This document shows, in pieces, positions 53,669 to 63,506 of a stretch of DNA of 64,000 nucleotides. Position numbers and translations under genes: made by a program. Source of the DNA: Agarilytica rhodophyticola. Its GTDB lineage: Bacteria; Pseudomonadota; Gammaproteobacteria; Pseudomonadales; Cellvibrionaceae. The notes under the pieces are model-generated. The model was not told where the DNA came from and did not search any database. It saw only the letters and a list, made by a program, of their open reading frames with translations. Location: positions 3,626,501-3,690,500 of the forward strand of contig NZ_CP020038.1 of assembly GCF_002157225.2 (NCBI RefSeq), given 5' to 3'. Position 1 is the stretch's first letter. Every line of letters starts with the position of its first letter.

Positions 53669-56600
53669 ATGATGGACATAGCGGCCATATCCATTAAAAA
53701 CAAAACCGTGACTCTGGTACTGACTTTGGTAATGTTGGTAGGAGGTTATTTAGCCTACGATAAAATGAGTCGACTGGAAGACCCTGAATTTACTATTAAA
53801 GAAGCCTTAGTTATCACACCTTATCCCGGTGCCTCTGCTGAAGAAGTGGAAGAGGAAGTGACCGACGTAATTGAGATCAACATCCAACAAATGGGGCAGC
53901 TTTTGCAAGTGCGTTCTGAATCAAAGCGAGGCTTGTCGATCATTACAGTAGAAATAAAAGAGCAATACGACAAAACTACCTTACCTCAAGTGTGGGATGA
54001 GTTGCGTCGTAAAGTCAATGACGCAGCAGGCGAATTACCACCGGGAACGTCACCTTCAGTGGTAATCGATGATTACGGCGATGTCTATGGCGTCTTTATG
54101 GTAATTACTGGTGACGGTTACTCTTATGCCGAATTGAAAGATTACGTAGATTACTTAAGACGTGAACTATTGTTAGTGGAAGATGTGGGTAAGATAAGTA
54201 CCTTTGGCGAACGTGAAGAGGCCATTTATGTTGAGTTTTCTCGCGATCGCCTTTCACAACTAGGTATCTCCCCAGAGCTTATTGTCAATGAGTTAAACCA
54301 AAAGAATTTGGTGGTCGATGCCGGTCGCGTTCGTATGGGGGATGAATACTTATCGCTTGCGCCCACAGGTGCCTACGACAGCGTCAGAGAAATTGAAGCT
54401 TTAATGATACGTGGTCAGGGTAATCAGCAATTCTTCTTGCGTGATATCGCCCAAGTTCGACGCGCCTATTTAGAACCACAAGAGACCCTAATACGTCACA
54501 AAGGGATGCCAGGCATCGGCTTAGGTATCTCCACTGTGTCCGGTGGTAATGTGGTAACAATGGGTGAGGCACTGGACAATAAAATTCGCCAGCTTAATCA
54601 AGATCGCCCGATTGGCATTGAGTTAGGTATCGTCTCCATGCAACCAGAAGCGGTTACCACGGCGATAGACAGTTTTATTATTAGCCTGATAGAAGCGGTG
54701 GCGATTGTTGTTGCCGTACTGTTTTTCTTCATGGGCCTGCGCAGCGCCATGATTATAGGCTTCGTGTTGCTGCTAACCATCTCTGGGTCCTTTATTTTTC
54801 TCGATCCTATGGGAGTTGCTTTAGAAAGGATTTCTTTAGGGGCACTGATTATTGCACTTGGTATGCTGGTGGATAATGCCATTGTTGTTGTCGATGGTAT
54901 GTTGGTGCGCATGCAAAAAGGGCAGTCTGCTGAGTCCTCAGCATCGGACGTAGTAAAACAGTCCATGTGGCCACTGTTCGGGGCTACCTTAATCGCTATC
55001 TTGGCTTTCGCGGCGATTGGCACGTCCGACGATAGTACCGGCGAGTTTTGTCGATCACTATTTCAAGTAGTCATGGTGTCTTTGTTACTGAGCTGGGTAA
55101 CAGCAATTACAGTCACGCCTCTACTGGGCGTTATGTTTTTACAAGGTAAAGACACTAATGAAAATGCCGATGGCGAAATACGAGACCCGTACGCAGGCGC
55201 TTTTTTTCAACATTACCGCGCCTTTCTCGATAAGTGTTTGCAACATCGCAGCGCAAGTATTTTGACTGTCTTGTTAATATTTGCAGCCTCACTATGGGGG
55301 TTTAGCAAGGTGGATCAGAGCTTTTTCCCCAGCTCAACCCGGCCACAATTTATGGTGGATTTATGGTTGCCCCAGGGCACACATATCGAGCAGACAGAGA
55401 AAAAGATCATGGAAGTTGAGCAACTGATTGCCAAGCAAGCAGGCGTGACACAGATGACTTCCGTGGTGGGGGAAGGAGCACTACGTTTTTTATTAACCTA
55501 TACACCTGAAAACCCTAATACCGGATATGCCCAGATATTAGTGGATGTGGCCAGCAGCGATATTTTAGATAGTGTTGTGGCTGAAGTAGACCAACAGTTG
55601 CTAGAGCATTTCCCTACTTTAGAAGTCTCCACCTATAAGTTTGAGGTCGGGCCGGGGGGTAAGGGCAAAGTAGAAGCAAAATTCAGCGGGCCGGACCCTC
55701 TTCAACTGCGTCGCTTGGCTGAACAGGCTATGGCTATTATGCACGAAGATCATGATGCTAAAGCCATCAGAACAAATTGGCGTCACAGGGTAAAGACGAT
55801 TCGACCCGTGATTGCTGATGAACAAGCTAATTTAAATGGCATTAGCCGCTCAATGATTGCCCAAACCATTCGTCAGGGATTCCAGGGGCAAGAAGTGGGC
55901 GTCTATCGCGAAGGCGATTTATTGCTGCCAATTTTAGTGCGCGCCGAACTGCAAGAACAAAGTGATGTGGCCAGCTTGGAGAATTTACAAATCTGGAGTC
56001 CAGTAGCCAATAAAATGATTCCGCTAAGGCAGGTGGTATCACGTTTCGATATGGTATTTGAAGATGAGATTATTCAACGGCAAGATAGGAAGCGCAGTAT
56101 TTCCATTTATGCCGATCCAATCAACGGTTACGCCACAGAATTGCTAGCGCGCCTAAGGCCGCAAATCGAAGCCATGCCTCTACCACCAGGATACAACCTC
56201 GAGTGGGGTGGAGAGTATGAAGATACCGCAAAAGCACAAGGGGGGCTGATTACCTCGATCCCCTTGTTTGTTGGCATCATGGTTTTGATTACCATAACAC
56301 TATTCAACTCTTTGCGTATTCCTTTAATGATTTGGCTATGTGTTCCTATGGCTGTGATTGGTGTGGCCTTTGGTTTGTTGCTGTCGAATCAAGCATTTGG
56401 CTTTATGTCGCTATTAGGCTTTTTAAGCTTAATGGGTATGTTGATCAAAAATGAGATTGTTTTGATTGAGGAGATTAATCTCCAGCTGGCTGGAGGAAAA
56501 AAGCTAATTCCTGCGATACTGGATTCCGGCACTAGTCGACTGCGTCCTGTGAGTATGGCTGCTCTAACCACCGCATTAGGTATGATCCCCTTGGTGTTTG

Positions 56601-56725
56601 ATGCATTTTTCGCCTCTATGGCAATCACAATTATTGGCGGCCTTATTTTTGCCACCATACTTACCATGATTGTGGTGCCTGTTCTATATGCGATATTCTT
56701 TAGTGCCGAGCTTCAAGCATCGTAA
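53669..56725 (+). CDS. RND family efflux pump, inner-membrane transporter
   Basis: The 1018-residue proton-driven pump of the AcrB/MdtB superfamily has 12 membrane segments and two large periplasmic loops. The start 'MDIAAISIKNKTVTLVLTLVM' is family-typical, as are 'PYPGASAEEVEEEV', the membrane acidic pair in 'GMLVDNAIVVVDGM' and 'TVTPLLGVMF'. The sequence is nearer to the multidrug/organic-solvent clade than to metal pumps. It is last in the three-gene operon; the AraC regulator beyond is convergent, so it may not regulate it. Confidence 0.95.
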   Translation: MMDIAAISIKNKTVTLVLTLVMLVGGYLAYDKMSRLEDPEFTIKEALVITPYPGASAEEVEEEVTDVIEINIQQMGQLLQVRSESKRGLSIITVEIKEQYDKTTLPQVWDELRRKVNDAAGELPPGTSPSVVIDDYGDVYGVFMVITGDGYSYAELKDYVDYLRRELLLVEDVGKISTFGEREEAIYVEFSRDRLSQLGISPELIVNELNQKNLVVDAGRVRMGDEYLSLAPTGAYDSVREIEALMIRGQGNQQFFLRDIAQVRRAYLEPQETLIRHKGMPGIGLGISTVSGGNVVTMGEALDNKIRQLNQDRPIGIELGIVSMQPEAVTTAIDSFIISLIEAVAIVVAVLFFFMGLRSAMIIGFVLLLTISGSFIFLDPMGVALERISLGALIIALGMLVDNAIVVVDGMLVRMQKGQSAESSASDVVKQSMWPLFGATLIAILAFAAIGTSDDSTGEFCRSLFQVVMVSLLLSWVTAITVTPLLGVMFLQGKDTNENADGEIRDPYAGAFFQHYRAFLDKCLQHRSASILTVLLIFAASLWGFSKVDQSFFPSSTRPQFMVDLWLPQGTHIEQTEKKIMEVEQLIAKQAGVTQMTSVVGEGALRFLLTYTPENPNTGYAQILVDVASSDILDSVVAEVDQQLLEHFPTLEVSTYKFEVGPGGKGKVEAKFSGPDPLQLRRLAEQAMAIMHEDHDAKAIRTNWRHRVKTIRPVIADEQANLNGISRSMIAQTIRQGFQGQEVGVYREGDLLLPILVRAELQEQSDVASLENLQIWSPVANKMIPLRQVVSRFDMVFEDEIIQRQDRKRSISIYADPINGYATELLARLRPQIEAMPLPPGYNLEWGGEYEDTAKAQGGLITSIPLFVGIMVLITITLFNSLRIPLMIWLCVPMAVIGVAFGLLLSNQAFGFMSLLGFLSLMGMLIKNEIVLIEEINLQLAGGKKLIPAILDSGTSRLRPVSMAALTTALGMIPLVFDAFFASMAITIIGGLIFATILTMIVVPVLYAIFFSAELQAS

Positions 56726-56787
56726 GCCAACATGATAAAATACTTTAGGTTTTGCATTTAAGCTATTGATTTTAATTGAATAAATGC

Positions 56788-57834
56788 TTACCTAAAGTTA
56801 TTTCTATATTCGGCAGGAGAGAGGCTAGTTATTCTTTTGAAGGCTCTGCGAAATGCTCGCTCATCAGAATAGCCCGCCAAGCTGCCGATACTTTCCATAT
56901 CAAGGGTGGTGGTTTTCAGCGACCCTTTGGCGATGTCGATACGTATTTCATCGATAATACTTTTTAAGGTTTTATCGTAGCTGGAGGCCAAGCGCTGAGC
57001 GGCACGCAAACTCAGGTTAACTCTCGCCGCTGCCGCTTGGGCGCTAAACTCTCCCAAGGCAGCGTTTTCCACCACCGCTTCAACTAATTGTGAGAGCTCA
57101 TTCGAATACTCAGAGCGTGATATTTTGGCCAGCTGTTGTGAAAATCCAGTTTCGACATAAGAGAAAATATCGGCGTTGGCCTGCAGTAGTGGTTTATCGA
57201 GGTAAGTTTTATCAAAACATACTTTGTTATTGGTTTTGCCAAAATAAACAGGGGCGCCCAAATGTGCCTCATAGTTTATTCGACGATGGGTATTGTTGTG
57301 CAAAAAATGCACTTCATCTGGCTTTAGAGGTTCTCCCATAATATCTTGGGCGACTCTCAGTAGCATGACAACAGCAAACTCGCTCATATGCCCATGCTCA
57401 ATCAAATCATTGGGGTGGGAGTAATAGAATTCAGCCACATCACCCGACTCCACCAGTTCGAAGTTAAGCCTATCGGCAAGCAATGCTTTGTTGCGACACA
57501 AAAGAGTAAGTGCCTCGCGATAGGTTTTGGCAAAGCTCATACCGTGGGCCAAACCAGCAGTGATACTAAAGGGGGCAGCCATAGCCATTTCAAACCCCAA
57601 GGCCCTGTTAGGGAATTTTTGCTCTAGTAAACACCATAGATTCGACAAGATATCATCAGGAATACGTGCCTCTTCTGACGTAATTGTAGACAACGGCATT
57701 TCTATTATCCGTTCTATCTCATTGAGCAAAACCCCTTGCGACAGGGAAAACGTGATAACAGAAGAGACGATGGCCGGGTGCGTGTTTGGGCGCTGGTATT
57801 GTTGCTCTCCCGGAGTATTAGACTGCTTTGACAT
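56788..57834 (-). CDS. AraC/OruR-type transcriptional regulator
   Basis: The roughly 348-residue regulator has an Arabinose_bd (PF12625-like) domain (VSSVITFSLSQGVLLNEIERII to about 210) and a C-terminal AraC HTH with 'IGSLAGYSDERAFRRAFKRITSLSPAEYR' split as usual. An in-frame ATG at 57975 would add a basic, non-conserved 47 residues, so I prefer 57834, although no ribosome site is clear. Members often control amino-acid or lipid catabolism. The target could be the divergent sensor gene at 58178 or a distant operon. Confidence 0.88.
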   Translation of the reverse strand: MSKQSNTPGEQQYQRPNTHPAIVSSVITFSLSQGVLLNEIERIIEMPLSTITSEEARIPDDILSNLWCLLEQKFPNRALGFEMAMAAPFSITAGLAHGMSFAKTYREALTLLCRNKALLADRLNFELVESGDVAEFYYSHPNDLIEHGHMSEFAVVMLLRVAQDIMGEPLKPDEVHFLHNNTHRRINYEAHLGAPVYFGKTNNKVCFDKTYLDKPLLQANADIFSYVETGFSQQLAKISRSEYSNELSQLVEAVVENAALGEFSAQAAAARVNLSLRAAQRLASSYDKTLKSIIDEIRIDIAKGSLKTTTLDMESIGSLAGYSDERAFRRAFKRITSLSPAEYRNNFR

Positions 57835-58177
57835 AGATAAAGATGGCCATAAATGTCGAATATGTAGCTGAATATGCAATAAGCGCTTACGCGTCACGAA
57901 TATCCGCAAAGGCGCAAGAGCATAACATAGAGTTTTAGCTCTTTTAATCCTCATTGACCAGTGGTGAAAGAACATACGAAGGCCCGATAACAGGTTTTGA
58001 GCTTAAAAATCAACTCAATAACCACAGGGGAATGTGTTTGTGTCTACATTCTGCTGCAAATGGTATGAACCGTGATCGAGTTCTGGACACTTAGCATTTA
58101 TAAGAATCTGAGAGTTTAGGTATATCTTTATAGAAAAGATTCTCTCGGTGAATGTATCTTAATGAGGAACAGCCACT
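57835..58177. other. Divergent intergenic region
   Basis: This 343-bp region lies between the AraC regulator and the GGDEF-EAL gene. A GAGGA ribosome site before the TTG at 58178 is its only clear element. No inverted repeat stands out. Confidence 0.4.
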
Positions 58178-60709
58178 TTGAAGAGCATCCAAAAATATTG
58201 GACAAAAATCAGCATCACCTATGTATTATTGCTTGGGTGTCTTGTGATGTTGCTGACACCCAAAAGTGTCGCGGCCGAACATGTTTTAATATTGAATAGT
58301 TATCATCCCCAATATATTTGGTCCTCCGAGCAGATAAGCGGTATTGAAGATGTATTAAAAGAAGAGATTCCTCTTGAAAACATTCATGTTGAATATCTCG
58401 ATTCCCGCCGCTTTATCGATGATGAACGCTATGCGCAATATCTATTAGATCTAATCGATTACAAATATAAAAAACGCTATGACATATCTCTGATCATGGT
58501 CAATGAGGATTTTGCGTTAAATTTCGCACTTGAAAACAGAGACAGTATTTTCAAAGGCATTCCGATTGTGTTTAGCGGCATCAATGCTGATTTTTCAGGA
58601 ATGCTTGAGCAACATAAAAATGTTACTGGTATTTATGAAGGTATCGATATCAAAGGCAATATCGCTTTGATACGTCGAGTCCAACCTGAAGTAAAAAAAA
58701 TAGCGCTGATTACAGATACTACCCATCTTGGACAAAATGCTCGCCAACAAGCTCTAAAGGTAATTGCGGGACTTAAAAATGAGAAACATTACCACGGTAT
58801 AGAATTTGACATATGGGACGATTATTCCTATCGCGAATTGCGCGGCCGCCTGGAGAAATTACCAGACAACAGTGCAGGCTTGATGCTAATAGTGCAACAA
58901 GATAATAACGGGCGATACTTTTCATATCAAAAGGATTTACAAGCCTTGTCAGAGGCATCATCTTCACCTCTATATGGTCTGTGGGGCTCGCTGGTATTAG
59001 GTAATGGCGTGATTGGTGGCAATATGCTGTCTCCTTATGTGCATGGGCAAAACGCGGCTTACATGGCAAGAAAAATTTTACAGGGTAGGCCTGCCTACGA
59101 TATTCCTATTATCCATATGGCAGATTATTCTCCACATTTTGATTATCAAGTTTTGCAGCGTTTTGATATTGATATGCAAACTCTACCTGATGGTAGTACA
59201 GTAATAAATGCCCCGCTCAAAAACTATGATCGGCTACTAAAAATATTTACCATAACATGCGCTATTGCCGTTTTACTGCTTATCTTTTCGCTGGTCATGC
59301 TACTCAATATAAAAAGGAGAAAACAAGCTGAAAGTAGACTTCACTCACTTGCCTACAATGATGAATTAACATCTCTTCCTAACAAGAATAGCTTTATTAA
59401 GTATGTTTATAAAATCGAAAAAAGGGCTCCAGAGCAGTATATTGTGGCATTAGTGGATATCGCTGGATTTCGCTATATTAATGAAAAACTCGGTTACGAA
59501 GCAGGTAATTTATTACTGCAAAATGTCGCAGAAAGACTTTCGGTAATGCTACCAAACTATAGCTTCTTAGGGCGCTTTGGTGCCGATGAATTTTATATTG
59601 TTTGCGATACAAAGTGTGAGATCACCAAGGATAAACTGGCTACAACAGTTAAAAAAATATTTGATCAACCTTTCTTATTCGAATATCAGAAAATAATCTT
59701 GAGAATCAACACTGGCATTTTAAATTTTCCCGTTGATGCACAAACAGCCAGCCAACTTATTAACTATCTTGAAGCGGCCAAGAACGAGGCGAAGAAAAGA
59801 AAGGATGTCAGTGTGGTATATTTTGACAAAGCCTTACCGGAAAAATGGCGTCATCGGACGATGGTGGAGACTAAAATATTAGATGCCTTAGCGGAAGACA
59901 AATTCTTTATGGTATACCAACCTAAAGTATCGATCACAAAAAATACGGTGGTTGGCGCGGAAGGGCTTATACGTATGCGGGGCGATGATGAAGGCAGCAT
60001 TATTTATCCTAACGATTTTATCGAGGTAGCCGAGAAGTCTTATTTGATTCAAAAAATTAATCTTAGTGTTATAGACAATGTGATTAAAGATATGAATTGC
60101 TGGTATGCCAAGGGCATTCATTTAGTTCCTATATCCATTAATCTCTCGAGTTTTTCCCTTTATCAAAGTGAGTTGGTGGAGTATCTTGAAGCAACAATGG
60201 CCGTCAACCCCCACCTTAAGGGGCTTTTTCAGATAGAACTGACAGAGTCAGTTTTGATTGACGACTTAAATACGGCGAGAAATTGCTTACAAACACTTAA
60301 TAATATTGGAATTTCAATTGCTATCGATGATTTTGGTACAGGCTGGTCGAATTTATCCTATCTTAAAGAACTACCTATTGGTGACCTAAAGATTGATCGT
60401 AGTTTAGTGTGCGATATTACAGATAATGAAAAGTCGAGAAATATTTTAGCGGCTATACAATCTCTCGTGAAAAACACGGATACCTCAACAGTAGTGGAGG
60501 GCGTAGAAACGCCGCAGCAGCTTAATGTATTAGATGAACTAGGTTACGATATAGTACAGGGATATATTTATTACAAACCCATGTTTAGCGTTAAATTGCA
60601 GCAATTGTTGTCGTCAAGATATCGGTCGATTCCTGTGTATACTAAAAATAAAGTGTTAATGCTTGCGGATGCCCCACAATTTAAATCGCTTGCTATCGCG
60701 CCGGCATAA
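58178..60709 (+). CDS. Periplasmic-sensor GGDEF-EAL protein, probable c-di-GMP phosphodiesterase
   Basis: The 843-residue protein starts at a TTG (GAGGA upstream). It has a signal peptide to about residue 33, then an ABC substrate-binding-like (PF04392) sensor domain with 'VLILNSYHPQYIWSSEQ' and 'GIPIVFSGINAD', and a membrane segment at about 354-378. The GGDEF domain has a changed active site, G468-A-D-E-F, likely inactive as a cyclase. The EAL domain reads E595-G-L-I-R and keeps the catalytic set (INLSSFS, ELTES, DDFGTGWSNL, KIDRS, VVEGVET, VQGY). A c-di-GMP hydrolase switched by a periplasmic ligand is likely. A hairpin covers its stop codon. Confidence 0.92.
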   Translation: MKSIQKYWTKISITYVLLLGCLVMLLTPKSVAAEHVLILNSYHPQYIWSSEQISGIEDVLKEEIPLENIHVEYLDSRRFIDDERYAQYLLDLIDYKYKKRYDISLIMVNEDFALNFALENRDSIFKGIPIVFSGINADFSGMLEQHKNVTGIYEGIDIKGNIALIRRVQPEVKKIALITDTTHLGQNARQQALKVIAGLKNEKHYHGIEFDIWDDYSYRELRGRLEKLPDNSAGLMLIVQQDNNGRYFSYQKDLQALSEASSSPLYGLWGSLVLGNGVIGGNMLSPYVHGQNAAYMARKILQGRPAYDIPIIHMADYSPHFDYQVLQRFDIDMQTLPDGSTVINAPLKNYDRLLKIFTITCAIAVLLLIFSLVMLLNIKRRKQAESRLHSLAYNDELTSLPNKNSFIKYVYKIEKRAPEQYIVALVDIAGFRYINEKLGYEAGNLLLQNVAERLSVMLPNYSFLGRFGADEFYIVCDTKCEITKDKLATTVKKIFDQPFLFEYQKIILRINTGILNFPVDAQTASQLINYLEAAKNEAKKRKDVSVVYFDKALPEKWRHRTMVETKILDALAEDKFFMVYQPKVSITKNTVVGAEGLIRMRGDDEGSIIYPNDFIEVAEKSYLIQKINLSVIDNVIKDMNCWYAKGIHLVPISINLSSFSLYQSELVEYLEATMAVNPHLKGLFQIELTESVLIDDLNTARNCLQTLNNIGISIAIDDFGTGWSNLSYLKELPIGDLKIDRSLVCDITDNEKSRNILAAIQSLVKNTDTSTVVEGVETPQQLNVLDELGYDIVQGYIYYKPMFSVKLQQLLSSRYRSIPVYTKNKVLMLADAPQFKSLAIAPA

Positions 60710-60721
60710 TACCTGCCGGCG
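60699..60721 (+). terminator. GC-rich hairpin spanning the stop codon
   Basis: CGCCGGC pairs exactly with GCCGGCG around a 9-base loop that contains the TAA. There is no T run after it. It separates the convergent GGDEF-EAL and GST genes and may act as a Rho-assisted or processing hairpin. Confidence 0.45.
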
Positions 60722-60748
60722 GTTAAGCTATTTGAAAGTGTATTAATA

Positions 60749-61378
60749 TTAAGGTAAGGGAATATCTTGATGGATAAATGGTTGCTTATAGCCTTTCTCA
60801 AACGATGGCCGTTTGGCTAATTGAAGGTACCATCGCTTCACATTTGCAAAGGTATTAAGGTCGACCTTGTGGTATTGAAATCTCGCTACCCATGGCCATA
60901 TGGATATATCTGCGATAGAGAGAGCCGAGCCTGTGACAAAATCTTTACCTGATAACTGCTGATTTAAATCCTCATACAATGTTAAAGTTTGTTGAAGATA
61001 TCGCTGTTCACTATAGGTTGATACATTTTTATTATAGTGTAAAAAATGATGTGCCTGGCCTACTGAAGGACCGAAATTACCCACTTGCCACTGTAGCCAA
61101 ATAATTTGTTGCCAATAGGACTCGCTGTTAACTGAAGCCAATAGCTTAGCGGTTTTTTGAGCGAGGTAGAGCAAGATCGCACCAGACTCAAATAAAATTC
61201 GCCCGCCGTCATTAATAACGGGTATTTTATTGCTAGGGCTGATCTTGCTAAATTCAGGTGCGTGTTGCTCACCGGTATGAATATTAATAGGTATCACGTC
61301 ATAGTCTAAGCCAAGTTCTTCTAAGGCAATCGATATTTTGCGGCCATTGGGCGTATCCCAAGTATAGAGAGTTATCAT
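60749..61378 (-). CDS. Glutathione S-transferase, YfcG/Nu-like
   Basis: The 209-residue protein has a thioredoxin-fold N-terminal domain starting 'LYTWDTPNGRKISIALEELGL' with the TPNGRK motif of Nu-class/YfcG proteins, 'SNKIPVI' (cis-Pro) and 'FESGAILLYLA'. A helical C-terminal domain follows. This is not the zeta class (no SSCS motif), so it is unlikely to be the missing maleylacetoacetate isomerase. Its ATG is one base after the isomerase stop (TAACATG), so translation is coupled. Reductive or disulfide chemistry with glutathione is likely. Confidence 0.9.
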   Translation of the reverse strand: MITLYTWDTPNGRKISIALEELGLDYDVIPINIHTGEQHAPEFSKISPSNKIPVINDGGRILFESGAILLYLAQKTAKLLASVNSESYWQQIIWLQWQVGNFGPSVGQAHHFLHYNKNVSTYSEQRYLQQTLTLYEDLNQQLSGKDFVTGSALSIADISIWPWVARFQYHKVDLNTFANVKRWYLQLAKRPSFEKGYKQPFIHQDIPLP

Positions 61379-61379
61379 G

Positions 61380-61997
61380 TTAAAGACCCATTAATAATGG
61401 CGCGCGACCACTGCTCAATGCATCATCTAGTAACTCAAGTCTATCCTGTCCCCAAAAAATCTCACCTTGGTAGACATAGCTTGGAGATCCTATTACGCCA
61501 AGTTCAATGGCAATTTCAGTATTTTTAATATAATCATTCATTACCTGTGTCTGATCATTGGCTTCATTATCAGGTTTACTGCCAACGTTCTCTATCAGCT
61601 GTGTAATAACCTGTGGGTCAGCAATATCCTTATCTTCTTGCCAAATAGCCTGGAAAACTAAGGCCGAAAATTTTGCAATATCGCCACCTTGTTTGCTAAT
61701 ACTGATAGCTGCTAATTCAGAAGGCTGAGGGTTGGTTGGAAAAAACTTAGGTGCAATATTAAGTGCAATGCCTCGCTTTTCGCGCCATCGTAGCAGTTCT
61801 ATTGTGCGGTAAGCAATGCGCACTTTGTGTCGTTTACCTAAAGGTAAACCACCGGTTTTTTCAAACACTTGTAAAAGATTTATCGGCCTAAATTGAATAT
61901 CCAGCTGATGTTTTGTCGCCAACTCTAGCAATGTTTGATGTCCTAAATAAGCATAAGGCGAGAGATGAGAATAAAAGTAATCGACAGTTTTTTTCAT
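61380..61997 (-). CDS. DsbA-family 2-hydroxychromene-2-carboxylate isomerase-like protein
   Basis: The 205-residue protein has a thioredoxin fold with a helical insertion. 'YFYSHLSPYAYLG' holds the Ser (S13) that replaces the first active-site Cys in kappa GST/HCCA isomerases, and 'GVIGSPSYVYQGEIFWGQDRL' is the family end block. Such enzymes use glutathione to isomerise hydroxychromene carboxylates in naphthalene degradation; the real substrate here is unknown. It lies between a TRAP-like binding protein and GST on the same strand. Confidence 0.9.
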   Translation of the reverse strand: MKKTVDYFYSHLSPYAYLGHQTLLELATKHQLDIQFRPINLLQVFEKTGGLPLGKRHKVRIAYRTIELLRWREKRGIALNIAPKFFPTNPQPSELAAISISKQGGDIAKFSALVFQAIWQEDKDIADPQVITQLIENVGSKPDNEANDQTQVMNDYIKNTEIAIELGVIGSPSYVYQGEIFWGQDRLELLDDALSSGRAPLLMGL

Positions 61998-62025
61998 AAT
62001 AAAATCCTATGATTTACCTTATAAT

Positions 62026-63414
62026 TTAATAGTCAGCAATATTCATTTCACTAAAAAGTGAATATTCCTTACTTGTTTCTTGGAATGCTTTCATATGTTT
62101 ATACACTTTCTTAAAGTTACCTTTACCTTCTTTATAAAGAGCTTCGGCATGTGCGTCCAAGTAAAGTGCTGTATGTTTTTTTATCAGCGCTAATACTTCG
62201 GGTGGCCAGTCTTTAATAACTGCGCCATTGTTTTGTAGAATTTTTAAAGCCTCATTTTGCTGTATCATCGATACGGTTAATGTATTTAAAACGGAAGCTT
62301 TTGCGCTCACTTGGATTAACTGCCGTTGTTGTGGTGTCAGGCTTTGCCATTTGTCGCGATTAATAATTAACTCAATATAAGTAAAACGTTGCTGCCAAGC
62401 ACCTCGGTATAAATAGCGGGCTTGGCTCATCGCTTTTGTTAGATCGGCATTTTTATTTTCTAGGTGTTTTTGTCCAGAGACTAACTTAATAAAATGCACA
62501 TCCGTAGCAGGAAGATTTAATTCATAACCATCGATATTGCCATTTAGCAACATTTTATGGGGGGCTACTCCTGGCACAAAACCACCGAAGGTAAGATTCT
62601 TTACCTTTACTCTTGAAGGATTAGCGCTACTAGGGCAGGGTTTTTGCGCATCATTGCATTTTGTGTTTTGCCCAATATTGGTGGTTTTGACACCGACGGC
62701 CTCACAAGCCTTTTGCCACCCTCCAATAGCAATTTTCTGCCAACGTACCACCCAAGGCTTGTTGCAGAGCTGCCGTAATGCTGACGAAGGAGAAATATTT
62801 AATTGTTTAGGATCTGGTATTGCCGAAGGGAAGTAACCTGCAGCAGGCTCGGCAGTTAGGGCCACAGGCAAAACTACAATATTATTTTGGTACTGCTGGT
62901 CATAAATCTCTTGCTGAAGAGAAAGGCCACCAGCGTTATACATATAATTTAAAAACGCTAAGGGTTTAAGGCCAAAGGGCAAGCCTCCTATATAAATTCC
63001 TGAATAGTCGTGTCCACTTTGTATAGGAATGGTAATACTCGCATCCAAGCCGCCACTGTCACGACCTGCGGCAACGGCTTCATACACTGAAGGAAATGTA
63101 CTGCCTTTGAGCAATGAGCTGGGTTTCAAATAAGGGCGGCTTGTGGATTTTATATCCTTGGCTTGAAGGAATATTTCTAACCCGAGGTTTTTCAATAAAG
63201 GGGCAGCTTGTTGAACAAATAAATGTGCCGGTGCGGCCACAGGATGAGTGCCTTCTGGTGGTCCATAAGGCGCAAATAGAATAGGGTAATCCGATTCAAT
63301 ATGTAGACTTGAGGGCGAGGTATTGTCCGTAGCGCTATTAACTTCTGTTGGATACACATAACTGAATATGAGGTAAATCATACCCGTGATAATACGAAAC
63401 GCTGTTTTATTCAT
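62026..63414 (-). CDS. TRAP-like periplasmic solute-binding protein
   Basis: The 462-residue protein has a signal peptide (cut near VNSAT, residue 27). Its second half has the DctP-type features 'KMLLNGNIDGYELNLPATDVHF', 'ELIINRDKWQSLTPQQRQLIQVSA' and a helical tail. An insert with four Cys lies at about 215-265. No DctQ/DctM permease gene is near. It is the first gene of the operon with the isomerase and GST, and it probably binds the substrate of those enzymes. Confidence 0.8.
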   Translation of the reverse strand: MNKTAFRIITGMIYLIFSYVYPTEVNSATDNTSPSSLHIESDYPILFAPYGPPEGTHPVAAPAHLFVQQAAPLLKNLGLEIFLQAKDIKSTSRPYLKPSSLLKGSTFPSVYEAVAAGRDSGGLDASITIPIQSGHDYSGIYIGGLPFGLKPLAFLNYMYNAGGLSLQQEIYDQQYQNNIVVLPVALTAEPAAGYFPSAIPDPKQLNISPSSALRQLCNKPWVVRWQKIAIGGWQKACEAVGVKTTNIGQNTKCNDAQKPCPSSANPSRVKVKNLTFGGFVPGVAPHKMLLNGNIDGYELNLPATDVHFIKLVSGQKHLENKNADLTKAMSQARYLYRGAWQQRFTYIELIINRDKWQSLTPQQRQLIQVSAKASVLNTLTVSMIQQNEALKILQNNGAVIKDWPPEVLALIKKHTALYLDAHAEALYKEGKGNFKKVYKHMKAFQETSKEYSLFSEMNIADY

Positions 63415-63471
63415 AGCCTCAGGATTGTCCTTGAAAATACTTGAAGTGAGAGTTTAACGGACTTATTATAG

Positions 63472-63489
63472 GTTTTAGTCCACTAAAAC
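63472..63489. promoter_or_regulatory. Perfect 18-bp palindrome between divergent TRAP-like and AraC genes
   Basis: GTTTTAGT, two bases, ACTAAAAC lies 17 bp before the AraC start and 57 bp before the binding-protein start. It is a likely operator for the AraC regulator, or for another dimeric regulator. Confidence 0.55.
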
Positions 63490-63506
63490 TGTTAAATAAT
63501 CCAGTA

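Noticed and set aside
60749-61378. GST as the missing maleylacetoacetate isomerase
   Set aside because: It has the TPNGRK motif of Nu/YfcG proteins and lacks the zeta-class SSCS motif; its operon is also different.
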